Source of the DNA: Rubripirellula tenax
GTDB taxonomy: Bacteria > Planctomycetota > Planctomycetia > Pirellulales > Pirellulaceae
Direction: 5' to 3'
NCBI RefSeq assembly: GCF_007860125.1
Contig: NZ_SJPW01000003.1
Location: forward strand, 1 to 64,000
Length of the DNA: 64,000 bases
Below, piece after piece: positions 46,771-54,400 of this stretch. The translations under genes were made by a program, and so were the position numbers. Under the pieces are notes generated by a model. The model was not told where the DNA came from. It saw only the letters and a list, made by a program, of their open reading frames with translations, and did no database searches. The first letter of the stretch is position 1, and every line of letters starts with the position of its first letter.

Positions 46771-46807
46771 CCTGTTACCTGTCACCTATCTCCTGTTACC
46801 TACTCCC
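46771..46807 (+). repeat. Heptameric CCTNNNN array abutting lysC start
   Basis: Units CCTGTTA, CCTGTCA, CCTATCT, CCTGTTA, CCTACTC run in exact 7-bp register from 46771 to 46805, followed by CC and the ATG at 46808. No purine-rich Shine-Dalgarno lies between the array and the ATG. No complementary arm follows the ApgM-like gene's stop. Confidence 0.88.
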
Positions 46808-48592
46808 ATGTCTCTGATCGTCCAAAAGTTTGGCGGCACTAGCGTTGCCGATGTTGAAAAAATCCGTGCCGCCGCTCGCAAGGCGATCCGCGCCCAACGG
46901 CAAGGTCACCAAGTCGTGATGGTTGTCAGCGCGATGGGTAAGAACACCGATGTCTTGTTGGACCTGGCCGGCCAAATCGGCGAGAACCCGCCGGCACGCG
47001 AGATGGACATGCTGCTAAGCACCGGTGAACAGGTCAGCGTCGCCTTGGTGGCGATGGCCATTCACGAACTCGGCGCCAAAGCGATCAGCTTGACCGGCGG
47101 ACAGATCGGAATGAAGACCGACAACAGCTTCTCGAAAGCACGCATTCAATCGATTTCGACCGATCGCATCGAACGACTCTTGGCCGAGGGCAACATCGTC
47201 GTCGCGGCGGGATTCCAAGGGATCGACGACGATTTGAACATCACGACGCTGGGCCGCGGCGGCAGCGACACCACCGCCGTCGCACTGGCCGCCGTTTTGG
47301 GCGCCGATGCGTGTGAAATTTATACTGACGTCGATGGCGTCTACACGACCGACCCACGCAAACTCCCAGAGGCGCGCCGCGTCGACGTGATCAGCTACGA
47401 CGAAATGCTGGAATTGGCCAGCCTGGGTGCCGGAGTGATGCACAACCGCTCGATCGAATTTGCGAAGAAGTTCGGTGTGCCGATTCACGTCCGCAGCAGT
47501 TTTTCGGACACCGAGGGCACGATGATCGTGGCCGAAGCCGAATCGACGACCCAACCCGTCAGCGGCGCGGCAATGACGGCCGACGAAGCACGCGTGACGG
47601 TGCTTGGCGTGCCGGACGTGCCGGGCAAAAGCTTGCAGATTTTCTCGGCAATTGCGGCGCGTAAGATCGCGGTCGACATGGTCGTCCAGAACGTCGGACA
47701 GGACGGCCACGCCGACGTCTCGTTTACGGTCCCGCGAGGCGAACTGAAGTCGACCCTTGCGGCGCTCGATTCGGTGGTGAAGTCGATCGGAGCGCAAGGC
47801 GTCACTCACGACGACGAAGTGTCGAAAGTCTCGGTGGTCGGCTTGAATATGGCGACGCAAACGAACGTCGCGTCGCGAATGTTCCGCGCACTTGCCGACG
47901 CGGGTGTGAACATCCATATGATCACGACCAGCGAAATCAAGATCTCGACGCTGGTTCCGAAATCACAATCGGCCGACGCGTTACGTGCGGTCCATAAAGC
48001 GTTCGATTTGCATTCGCGTCCTGCTGACGCAAAAAATTGGAGCGAGATCAAGGCCGATCGAGGCAAAGCCGACGTTGATACGTTGGTCAACCGATTGAGG
48101 GCCGACGAACTGGAAGCCTTGACGTTGACCGGCATCGCGCTGACCAAAGACCAGGCCCGTGTGACGCTTCGCGGAGTCCCCGACCGACCGGGCATCGCGG
48201 CGGACATGTTCGAAATGATCGGCAAGGCCAACATCTTTGTCGACATGATCGTGCAAGGCTATGACGGCGAAGACGGGTCGACCAGCGTCTCGCTGACCGT
48301 CGACAGAAAAGATCTCGAAAAGACGCTGGACGTCGCTCGCGTGATCCAGAAAAACCATGGGATGCGAGACGTCCAAGGTGCCGACAATATCGCCAAGATC
48401 ACGGTCAGCGGCATCGGACTGCGCAGCCATACCCATGTCGCAACGCTGCTGTTCGACCGCTTGGCGAACGACCAAATCAACGTCGAAATGATCAACACCA
48501 GCGAACTGCAGGTCAACGCAGTCATCGACGCGACCAGGGCGGCCGAGGCGACCGAAGGGCTGAGAAAGGCGTTCGCCCAATCGCTGATGTAG
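46808..48592 (+). CDS. lysC: Aspartate kinase with four ACT domains
   Basis: A 594-residue aspartokinase, the first step of lysine, threonine and methionine synthesis. Residues about 1-245 are the kinase (LIVQKFGGTSVADVEKI at the N terminus, GRGGSDTTAVALA, YTDVDGVYTTDPR). Four ACT domains follow as two pairs (about 265-415 and 440-590), each pair starting VTVLGVPDVPGKS or VTLRGVPDRPGIA. The double ACT pair is longer than the 400-residue enzymes and resembles cyanobacterial forms; it implies feedback control by lysine and/or threonine. It follows the ApgM-like gene on the same strand. Confidence 0.96.
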   Translation: MSLIVQKFGGTSVADVEKIRAAARKAIRAQRQGHQVVMVVSAMGKNTDVLLDLAGQIGENPPAREMDMLLSTGEQVSVALVAMAIHELGAKAISLTGGQIGMKTDNSFSKARIQSISTDRIERLLAEGNIVVAAGFQGIDDDLNITTLGRGGSDTTAVALAAVLGADACEIYTDVDGVYTTDPRKLPEARRVDVISYDEMLELASLGAGVMHNRSIEFAKKFGVPIHVRSSFSDTEGTMIVAEAESTTQPVSGAAMTADEARVTVLGVPDVPGKSLQIFSAIAARKIAVDMVVQNVGQDGHADVSFTVPRGELKSTLAALDSVVKSIGAQGVTHDDEVSKVSVVGLNMATQTNVASRMFRALADAGVNIHMITTSEIKISTLVPKSQSADALRAVHKAFDLHSRPADAKNWSEIKADRGKADVDTLVNRLRADELEALTLTGIALTKDQARVTLRGVPDRPGIAADMFEMIGKANIFVDMIVQGYDGEDGSTSVSLTVDRKDLEKTLDVARVIQKNHGMRDVQGADNIAKITVSGIGLRSHTHVATLLFDRLANDQINVEMINTSELQVNAVIDATRAAEATEGLRKAFAQSLM

Positions 48593-48660
48593 ACCAGCAC
48601 GGCAACGCCAGAACTGCAACATCGACGCTGTAACATCGACGTCGGAGTTCCGTTCGGGTG

Positions 48661-48737
48661 CGAGGTAGAGGGTTGGGTTATGATGAGTCCCTCTACTCGT
48701 TTCCCTCTTATCTATCTGCCTCCCGCTTGGACCTCCC
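48661..48737 (+). repeat. Degenerate CCT-rich tract before the zinc-ribbon/GYF gene
   Basis: AGGTAGAGGGTTGGG at the left and CCCTCTACTCGTTTCCCTCTT further right are partly complementary, and pyrimidine-rich CCT blocks continue to the ATG at 48738. This resembles the heptameric arrays elsewhere in the window, but the 7-bp register is only partly kept. Confidence 0.45.
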
Positions 48738-49412
48738 ATGGGTGTTCGTTTTGCCTGTCATGCCTGCAACAAGCAACTCAATATCAAACAGGAATTTGCC
48801 GGACGTCGTGGCGTTTGCCCGAAGTGCAAAACCAAGTTTCGAATTCCGGTTGCTGACTCAGACGTTTCCTCACCGATTCAGGACACACCGGCCGAGCCTG
48901 CCACCAGGTCGCGCCCGGCACCCAAAGTTTCCGCCGCATCCCAACCGTCCGCCAAACGCCAGCCGTCCGCTGGCGCTGCCATTTCCCTGATCGCCGACGA
49001 GCCCGACGCGACATGGTACGTCCGCCCGCCAAGTGGTGGACAGTACGGTCCGGCTTCGGGCGATTTGTTGAAACAGTGGATCGAAGAAGGCCGTGTCGCC
49101 GCGACGGCGCTGATTTGGCGAGAAGGATGGCCACAGTGGCGCCCCGCCGACGAAGCCCTAGTCGAAGTCGCCTCGATCTTGCCGTCGGTATCTGAAGTCG
49201 CGAAACCGGCCGTGCAACCTGCTGCGTCCCCGCGGCCCCAAGTTGCCCCAGAAAGTGACGTGACGACACCGACGTTCGCGGGCCAAGCCAACATCGGCGC
49301 CGCGCGACGATCCCGTTCGTTCCAGCGGATATTTTGGATCGGCGCACTAACCTTGATCGCCATTTCGCTGGCCGTCGCGTTGTACTTCCTTCTCAATCGG
49401 CCCGCAGCCTAG
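48738..49412 (+). CDS. Zinc-ribbon/GYF_2 membrane protein
   Basis: A 224-residue protein. An N-terminal zinc ribbon (CHACNKQLNIKQEFAGRRGV then CPKC, residues about 7-34) is followed by a Pro/Ala/Ser-rich linker, a GYF_2 domain (about 90-145: WYVRPPSGGQYGPASGDLLK then WIEEGRVAA and WREGWPQWRPA) and a C-terminal membrane helix (IFWIGALTLIAISLAVALYFLL). This layout is recurrent in planctomycetes. GYF_2 is a protein-interaction domain; the partner is unknown. Confidence 0.85.
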   Translation: MGVRFACHACNKQLNIKQEFAGRRGVCPKCKTKFRIPVADSDVSSPIQDTPAEPATRSRPAPKVSAASQPSAKRQPSAGAAISLIADEPDATWYVRPPSGGQYGPASGDLLKQWIEEGRVAATALIWREGWPQWRPADEALVEVASILPSVSEVAKPAVQPAASPRPQVAPESDVTTPTFAGQANIGAARRSRSFQRIFWIGALTLIAISLAVALYFLLNRPAA

Positions 49413-49557
49413 GATCGGCACCTCCCAACTACCGGGCGTTGGCACGACGCACTAGAGTATTTGCAGGACGACGCGACGATGGCGAAACGTTCACGACGAC
49501 GCCGTCTCCTGTCAAAGCCCGCCCTTGCCAATCCTTCCCAAAGTTGGAGTTTCCGCG

Positions 49558-50115
49558 ATGCGTTTCCTCTTAAGCCTGGCCTCGCTTCTAGCGATTTTGT
49601 TGACGCTTCTTTCCTCGCCCCTGGCTACCGCAGCCGAGCCAGCCGAAGCCACCAAAGTCACCGTGTTTGGTGACGGCGACCTGGATGTGCCCGCCGAGTT
49701 CAAGTCGGTCGATCCGAAATCGCGAATCATCGAACACGAATTCGAAGCCACCGCCGACGGAGCACCGGCACCGGCGCGGATCACCATGATGGCGGCCGGC
49801 GGCGACGTGCCCGCGAACATCGCGCGTTGGAAAGGCCAATTCGCCGGCGGCAACGCCGATGCGAACAAGACCGAAACCATGAAAGTCGGCCAATGGGAAG
49901 TCCACTTGGTCGATCTCAACGGCAGCTTCGGTGAATCGATGGGCGGCGGCCCGTTCTCGGGCGGAAAGGTCGTCCAGCGAGAAGATTATGCGATGACCGC
50001 AGCAATTTTGGTCCATCCCGAAGGCCAAAAGTACTTCGTCAAGATGATCGGCCCCGCCGCCGTCATCAAAGCCAACCGTGAAAAATTCGTCGCGATGATC
50101 AAAAGCATCGAGTGA
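49558..50115 (+). CDS. Secreted hypothetical protein
   Basis: A 185-residue protein with a clear signal peptide (MRFLLSLASLLAILLTLLSS, cleaved near TAAEP). The mature part is a single alpha/beta domain (TKVTVFGDGDLDVPAEFKSV ... PARITMMAAGGDVPANIARW ... GQWEVHLVDLNGSFGES) ending in KANREKFVAMIKSIE. It resembles lipoprotein-like planctomycete families of unknown role. I chose the ATG at 49558; an in-frame start 11 codons earlier is less likely because it precedes the signal peptide. It is 145 nt after the GYF gene on the same strand. Confidence 0.7.
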   Translation: MRFLLSLASLLAILLTLLSSPLATAAEPAEATKVTVFGDGDLDVPAEFKSVDPKSRIIEHEFEATADGAPAPARITMMAAGGDVPANIARWKGQFAGGNADANKTETMKVGQWEVHLVDLNGSFGESMGGGPFSGGKVVQREDYAMTAAILVHPEGQKYFVKMIGPAAVIKANREKFVAMIKSIE

Positions 50116-50188
50116 TCGATCGCGCGAATCCGTCACCAGCCGCCGTCAACTCGCCTTGTTGAATCAATTGAACCGGTAACCCGCCAGC

Positions 50189-51706
50189 ATGAATATCCAG
50201 AGCTTCTTGGAACACCACGGGATCGTCCGCAACCCGTTCGCCGAAGAGGACGCCCAAACCGATCAGGTGTTCAAAGAGCACTGCATCAGTAGCGCGTACC
50301 ATCCGATTTGGGACAAGGTTTATGGCGATCCCAAGGAACCGTCGACCGCGATCGTCTTCGGCCCCAAGGGCTCTGGCAAAACGGCCATGCGGCTGCAAAT
50401 CGATCGGCACCTGGCTCGGTTCAACCAAGAAAACCCGACCAATCGCACGTTCGTGATTCGCTATGACGACTTCAATCCGTTCCTGGATCACTTCTGCGAA
50501 CGGATGAGTCGGCGGACGACCAAAAAACCCGAAAAGGTCCTCGATTCGTGGCGTTTATGGGACCACATGGACTCGATCCTGTGCCTCGGTGTGACCGATT
50601 TGGTCGATCGTGTTTTGCGAACCGAAGGCGACGGCAGCACCGGGCCGCGGATCGACGCCAATGCGTTGAAGAACCTCGACCGCACATCGGCTCGCGATTT
50701 TTTGATGCTGGCGACGTGCTATGACCAATCCACGGCGTCTTCGTTCACCAGCCGATGGAACGACCTTCGCAAACGACTGCGATACAGCAACGTTGGTGCC
50801 AAATGGCCGATGGTGCTAGCGATCGTCGCATTCTTGGCGTCGGTCATCCTGGTCGGTTGGCTGTTCTATCGAGGCGGCGGTGTCGGTGCCGACGGCGAAC
50901 CAGCGGCGGTTAGCAATCACATCCTTTGGTTGATTCCGCTAATCACATTGGTCGGCGGAATGCCGTTTTGGATCCAATGGACCAAAAACCAGTTGGCGGC
51001 CGCCGGAATTCGCAAACACATGCGAGTCGGAAAGCGAGAAACGGGAACGCTGCGAAAAGTGCTCGGCAATATCCCATCGAAGGAATTGGCCAGCCAACCG
51101 CTGCCGCGCTACGATCGGACCGACGATCGCTACGAGTTGCTCAACAAGTTTCGGGCGATCCTGTTGCGATTGGGTTACAGCGGCGTCGTTGTGTTGATGG
51201 ACCGCGTGGACGAACCGCACATGACCGGCGGCAAGGCCGAATTGATGCAACGTTTCGTTTGGCCGATTCTGGACAACAAACTTTTGAAGCACCCCGGTAT
51301 CGGTTTCAAGATTTTCTTGCCGCAAGAGCTGCACCGCGATATCGAACGCGAGACTCGTGAATTTCATGAACGGGCCCGGCTGGATAAGCAAAACGTCATC
51401 CCGGCGTTCCAGTGGACCGGCGAGGCGCTCTACGACCTGGCCCGTGCCCGGATGTTGGCGTGCGCCGCAGACGGACGGTCGCCGGAACCAAAGGACTTGT
51501 TCGCCGACGATGTAAGTTACGAACGATTGCTGGCCGCATTCCAGTCGCTACGCGTGCCTCGTCATCTGTTTCGGCTGCTCTATCGCGTGCTGGTCGATCA
51601 CTGCAACCGGCACACCGATGCCCAACCGGTCTTCAAGATCAACGGCCAAACGTTCGAGTCGGCGCTAGCCGTCTACAGCCGTGATTCCGAAGTCACCAAC
51701 GGTTAA
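50189..51706 (+). CDS. Membrane-embedded P-loop ATPase, function unknown
   Basis: A 505-residue protein. Walker A FGPKGSGKTA lies near residues 58-67 and a Walker B-like VVVLMDRVDEP near residue 340. Two membrane helices (PMVLAIVAFLASVILVGWLF and HILWLIPLITLVGGMPFWI, about residues 205-265) split the ATPase domain, an arrangement seen in KAP/STAND-like P-loop proteins. The N-terminal HGIVRNPFAEEDA motif resembles the start of ORC/ExeA-like ATPases. Neighbouring genes give no clue. I do not assign a function. Confidence 0.7.
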   Translation: MNIQSFLEHHGIVRNPFAEEDAQTDQVFKEHCISSAYHPIWDKVYGDPKEPSTAIVFGPKGSGKTAMRLQIDRHLARFNQENPTNRTFVIRYDDFNPFLDHFCERMSRRTTKKPEKVLDSWRLWDHMDSILCLGVTDLVDRVLRTEGDGSTGPRIDANALKNLDRTSARDFLMLATCYDQSTASSFTSRWNDLRKRLRYSNVGAKWPMVLAIVAFLASVILVGWLFYRGGGVGADGEPAAVSNHILWLIPLITLVGGMPFWIQWTKNQLAAAGIRKHMRVGKRETGTLRKVLGNIPSKELASQPLPRYDRTDDRYELLNKFRAILLRLGYSGVVVLMDRVDEPHMTGGKAELMQRFVWPILDNKLLKHPGIGFKIFLPQELHRDIERETREFHERARLDKQNVIPAFQWTGEALYDLARARMLACAADGRSPEPKDLFADDVSYERLLAAFQSLRVPRHLFRLLYRVLVDHCNRHTDAQPVFKINGQTFESALAVYSRDSEVTNG

Positions 51707-51942
51707 CCCGGTGGATCGCACAGGAAAACACACAATTTGAGGGCTGGCGGATGAGGTTTCATCGCCGCCCCCGATGACGCGGAATTCGACGCCGAATGGC
51801 CGATCCGGTATCCGACTTGCCGCCGTGCCGCGATTTGGTACGCTACGGGACCGAATCGGACTTTCGTTTTCGACGGGAAGATTATGCCTTGATGTCGAAC
51901 GACGCTCTGTTTTCGACGCAATACCATGGGAGATTTGACTAG
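51707..51942. other. Gap upstream of the mini-protein
   Basis: A 236-nt region with no recognisable gene. A GGGAGA ribosome-binding site at 51928-51933 precedes the GTG of the mini-protein, and a TAG immediately precedes that GTG in the same frame, limiting the start. Confidence 0.45.
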
Positions 51943-52032
51943 GTGGGTACTAAGAGAACGGGAAAAGGTCGACGAAAAGTGGGACGTAAAAAACGCCGTA
52001 TGCGAGCGAAAATTCGTCACCGCAAGAAATAA
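51943..52032 (+). CDS. 29-residue very basic mini-protein (ribosomal-protein-like)
   Basis: A short reading frame starts at GTG 51943, right after an in-frame TAG, and ends with TAA at 52032. It encodes 29 residues of which more than half are Lys/Arg (MGTKRTGKGRRKVGRKKR then RMRAKIRHRKK). A GGGAGA sequence 10 nt before the GTG is a good ribosome-binding site. accD starts 6 nt downstream. Composition resembles very small ribosomal proteins such as the bTHX and AURKAIP1/COX24-like families, but I cannot match it to either. It would be missed by ordinary gene calling. Confidence 0.6.
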   Translation: MGTKRTGKGRRKVGRKKRRMRAKIRHRKK

Positions 52033-52038
52033 TTTTGC

Positions 52039-52926
52039 ATGTCCACTGTCGATTCCAACCCTGCTGGTCCCGCGATGTCTGAGGAAACACCCGTGTCATC
52101 GTCCGACGATACACCCGTGCCACCAAAGAAACGCGGTGTGCCGGAAGGACTTTGGCTGAAGTGTCCGGGATGCGGATCGTCGGTTTACAAAAAAGAAGTC
52201 GAACAACGGCTGAACGTTTGCCCCAAGTGCGAACATCACTTTTACGTTTCGGCAATTGATCGAATCGCTCAAGTGTTGGACGAAGGCACGTTTGAGCCGA
52301 TGAACGAATCCCTTCGGCCGGTCGACCCGCTGGAGTTTTCGGATCGACGAAAGTACGCCGACCGGCTTGTCGGCGAGCAAAAACGCACGGGTTTGACCGA
52401 TGCTGCGATGACGGGAACCGGAATGGTTCGGGCTCGTCGAGTGGCGTTTGCGGTCACCGATAGTGCGTTCATCATGGGAAGCATGGGCTCGGTGGTCGGC
52501 GAACGCCTGACGCGTTTGATCGAACGTGCCACGGACGACGGGCTGCCACTGATCATCATCTCGGCGTCGGGCGGCGGTGCCCGAATGCACGAAGGAATCC
52601 TGTCGCTGATGCAGATGGCGAAGGTCTCCGCGGCACTTGCACGCTATGACGAGTCCGGCGGACTGTTCATCAGCGTTTTGACCAACCCAACCATGGGTGG
52701 CGTCGCCGCAAGTTTCGCATCGCTTGGCGATTTGGTGTTCGCCGAACCCAAAGCTCTGATTGGGTTCGCCGGGCCACGGACCATCAAAGCCACCATCGGA
52801 ATCGAATTGCCTGAGGGATTCCAAACCAGCGAATTCCTCCTCGAACACGGCTACATCGACCGAATCGTCACACGCAAGCACCTCAAGAGCGAAATCGCCC
52901 GCGCAATCGACTATTGCGGAAAATAG
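52039..52926 (+). CDS. accD: Acetyl-CoA carboxylase carboxyltransferase subunit beta
   Basis: The 295-residue beta subunit, which with AccA transfers carboxyl from biotin to acetyl-CoA to make malonyl-CoA for fatty acids. A zinc ribbon ([21 protein letters not shown], about residues 36-60) precedes the crotonase-like carboxyltransferase domain, with [20 protein letters not shown] and [20 protein letters not shown] then [10 protein letters not shown] as hallmarks. The N-terminal about 30 residues are an acidic/Pro-rich leader. It is 6 nt after the mini-protein and its 3' flank starts the AGGNNNN repeat arm. Confidence 0.96.
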   Translation: MSTVDSNPAGPAMSEETPVSSSDDTPVPPKKRGVPEGLWLKCPGCGSSVYKKEVEQRLNVCPKCEHHFYVSAIDRIAQVLDEGTFEPMNESLRPVDPLEFSDRRKYADRLVGEQKRTGLTDAAMTGTGMVRARRVAFAVTDSAFIMGSMGSVVGERLTRLIERATDDGLPLIIISASGGGARMHEGILSLMQMAKVSAALARYDESGGLFISVLTNPTMGGVAASFASLGDLVFAEPKALIGFAGPRTIKATIGIELPEGFQTSEFLLEHGYIDRIVTRKHLKSEIARAIDYCGK

Positions 52927-52932
52927 CGGGAT

Positions 52933-52967
52933 AGGTGACAGGCTTCAGGTCACAGGTAACAGGTTTC
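52933..52967 (+). repeat. AGGNNNN heptamer arm after accD stop
   Basis: Units AGGTGAC, AGGCTTC, AGGTCAC, AGGTAAC, AGGTTTC are in exact 7-bp register, starting 6 nt after the accD stop. The arm is complementary over about 31 nt to the CCT array at 53046-53080. Confidence 0.9.
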
Positions 52968-53045
52968 GGGGCATAGGCACCTGGAATCCAGTTTCAGCTT
53001 GCCCAATCTGGACCTAAACTAAAGGGGGTTGAGTCATCGCTTTTT

Positions 53046-53090
53046 CCTGTCACCTGTCACCTAAAACCTGTCACCTACTCCTACTCCGCC
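53046..53090 (+). repeat. CCTNNNN heptamer arm abutting the kinase start
   Basis: Units CCTGTCA, CCTGTCA, CCTAAAA, CCTGTCA, CCTACTC run from 53046 to 53080, followed by CTACTCC, GCC and the ATG at 53091. The reverse complement aligns with the arm at 52933-52967 with only a few mismatches, separated by a 78-nt loop. Confidence 0.9.
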
Positions 53091-53999
53091 ATGAGTCTTT
53101 TCGATTCCATCAAGTCCGCGTTCAAATCCGGCCCCAGCACGGGCGGACGGATTGACGTTGCCGGACGGTTCGCCCGCCAGCGGACGGCAGTGACGGGAAC
53201 GATGGCCAACTTTTTCGTCGCGAAAGATCGCGAACACAACGACCGGATGGTCGGAGTGAAGATTCTGGATATCGAAAAGATGGAGTTGTTCGAGGCTCGA
53301 TTCAAAGGCCTGAACAAACCGTCCGAAGGCCAAATCGCGATGCAAATGAAGCATCCCAAGGTCGTCGAAACCTACGAAATCGGAACGTCGCTGAAGGGCG
53401 AACCGGTCATTGTGATGGAATACGTCGGTGGACCGAGTCTTCAAAACATCGTCGTTCAAAAGCAAGAACATCATGTGACGGGACGCCGAATGCTGATGAT
53501 TCGGGATATGGCCGAATCGCTGAAATATGTCCACAGCCAAGGCTTCATTCACCGAGACATTTGCCCGCGAAACTTCATTTGCTTGCCGGAAACGACCGGT
53601 GTCAAACTGATCGACTTCGGGCTGACGGTCCCTGCAACCGCCCCTTTTATGGTTGCCGGCAATCGGACGGGGACGCCGCTTTACATGTCTCCAGAGATCG
53701 TTCGCCGACGACCGACCGACAAACGCGTCGACATTTTCTCGTTTGGCGTGACGTGTTACTGCCTCGTTTGTTTTTTTCACCCCTGGCAGAGCGAGATGCT
53801 CAACGGGCGAGCAGCGCTCCAACACGATTCGAGGCCTCCCAAAGACCTGATCGAGCGATGCCCCAACGTCGACCCGCGACTGGCGCGGACCATCATGAAC
53901 GCGCTCAATCCCGTGGTCGAACAGCGAACGGAGGACATGGATCAATTTCTGCACGGAATCCGAAACGTCGAAAAGGCCTTCGTCGATTCGGACGCCTAA
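53091..53999 (+). CDS. Serine/threonine protein kinase
   Basis: A 302-residue Hanks-type kinase. The nucleotide-binding Lys lies in VGVKILD near residue 60. The catalytic loop IHRDICPRNF (about 150-160) and the DFG-type LIDFGLTV carry the catalytic Asp and Mg-binding residues; GTPLYMSPEIVRRRPTDKRV then DIFSFGVTCY are the activation-segment and APE-region motifs. The glycine-rich loop is weak (RFARQRTAVTGTMANFFVAK). It appears active. No extra domain or membrane helix is present, so it is a cytoplasmic soluble kinase. Its stop codon sits at the edge of the palindromic element. Confidence 0.9.
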   Translation: MSLFDSIKSAFKSGPSTGGRIDVAGRFARQRTAVTGTMANFFVAKDREHNDRMVGVKILDIEKMELFEARFKGLNKPSEGQIAMQMKHPKVVETYEIGTSLKGEPVIVMEYVGGPSLQNIVVQKQEHHVTGRRMLMIRDMAESLKYVHSQGFIHRDICPRNFICLPETTGVKLIDFGLTVPATAPFMVAGNRTGTPLYMSPEIVRRRPTDKRVDIFSFGVTCYCLVCFFHPWQSEMLNGRAALQHDSRPPKDLIERCPNVDPRLARTIMNALNPVVEQRTEDMDQFLHGIRNVEKAFVDSDA

Positions 54000-54078
54000 C
54001 AGCCTGTTGAAAAAGGGGTCTGACCCTCTCCGACGTTCGACGTCCCCTAAGTCAGCCCCTTTTTTCAACAGGCTGCTA
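54000..54078. repeat. Palindromic convergent-gap element, copy 2
   Basis: AGCCTGTTGAAAAAGGGG then TCTGAC (54001-54024) pairs with GTCAG-CCCCTTTTTTCAACAGGCT (ending 54074), with internal GACGT blocks. The left edge follows the TAA of the kinase by zero to one nt; the right edge includes the TAG of the minus-strand small gene. It is a relative of copy 1 at 15682-15777. Confidence 0.88.
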
Positions 54079-54288
54079 ATCGGGCCGCAGCAAAACGAAG
54101 TCAATTCCCTTGCCCGACTGGTCGAAAAAGACCGTAGGCCACCACCGGATGGCTGTTCCAGCGCGGCAAAAGCTCCTCAAAACGGAAAAATTGGCATAAT
54201 CGGCACGACCGATTCCCGATGCGTATCCGGCCGGCGCCGTGTATTTGGTTCCGATTCGGTAAAAGGTGCCGGCAATGGCGGTTTTCAT
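54076..54288 (-). CDS. Small hypothetical protein convergent with the kinase
   Basis: A 70-residue frame (MKTAIAGTFYRIGTKYTAPA ... RLGRADYANFS-type region ... QSGKGIDFVLLRPD at the C terminus) with codon use like its neighbours. Its TAG stop lies at the edge of the palindromic element, mirroring the stop of the PH-like gene at copy 1, which supports its being a real gene. No domain or signal peptide is recognised. Confidence 0.5.
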   Translation of the reverse strand: MKTAIAGTFYRIGTKYTAPAGYASGIGRADYANFSVLRSFCRAGTAIRWWPTVFFDQSGKGIDFVLLRPD

Positions 54289-54400
54289 AGCGAATTCGTT
54301 GACACTCGTTTTTCCGCGTAACTATACTTCGGGGGCGTGGTAATTCAGGCAAGATTGCCCGCACGTCCCTTGTCGATCTCGTCGTTAACGGAAAACACCC

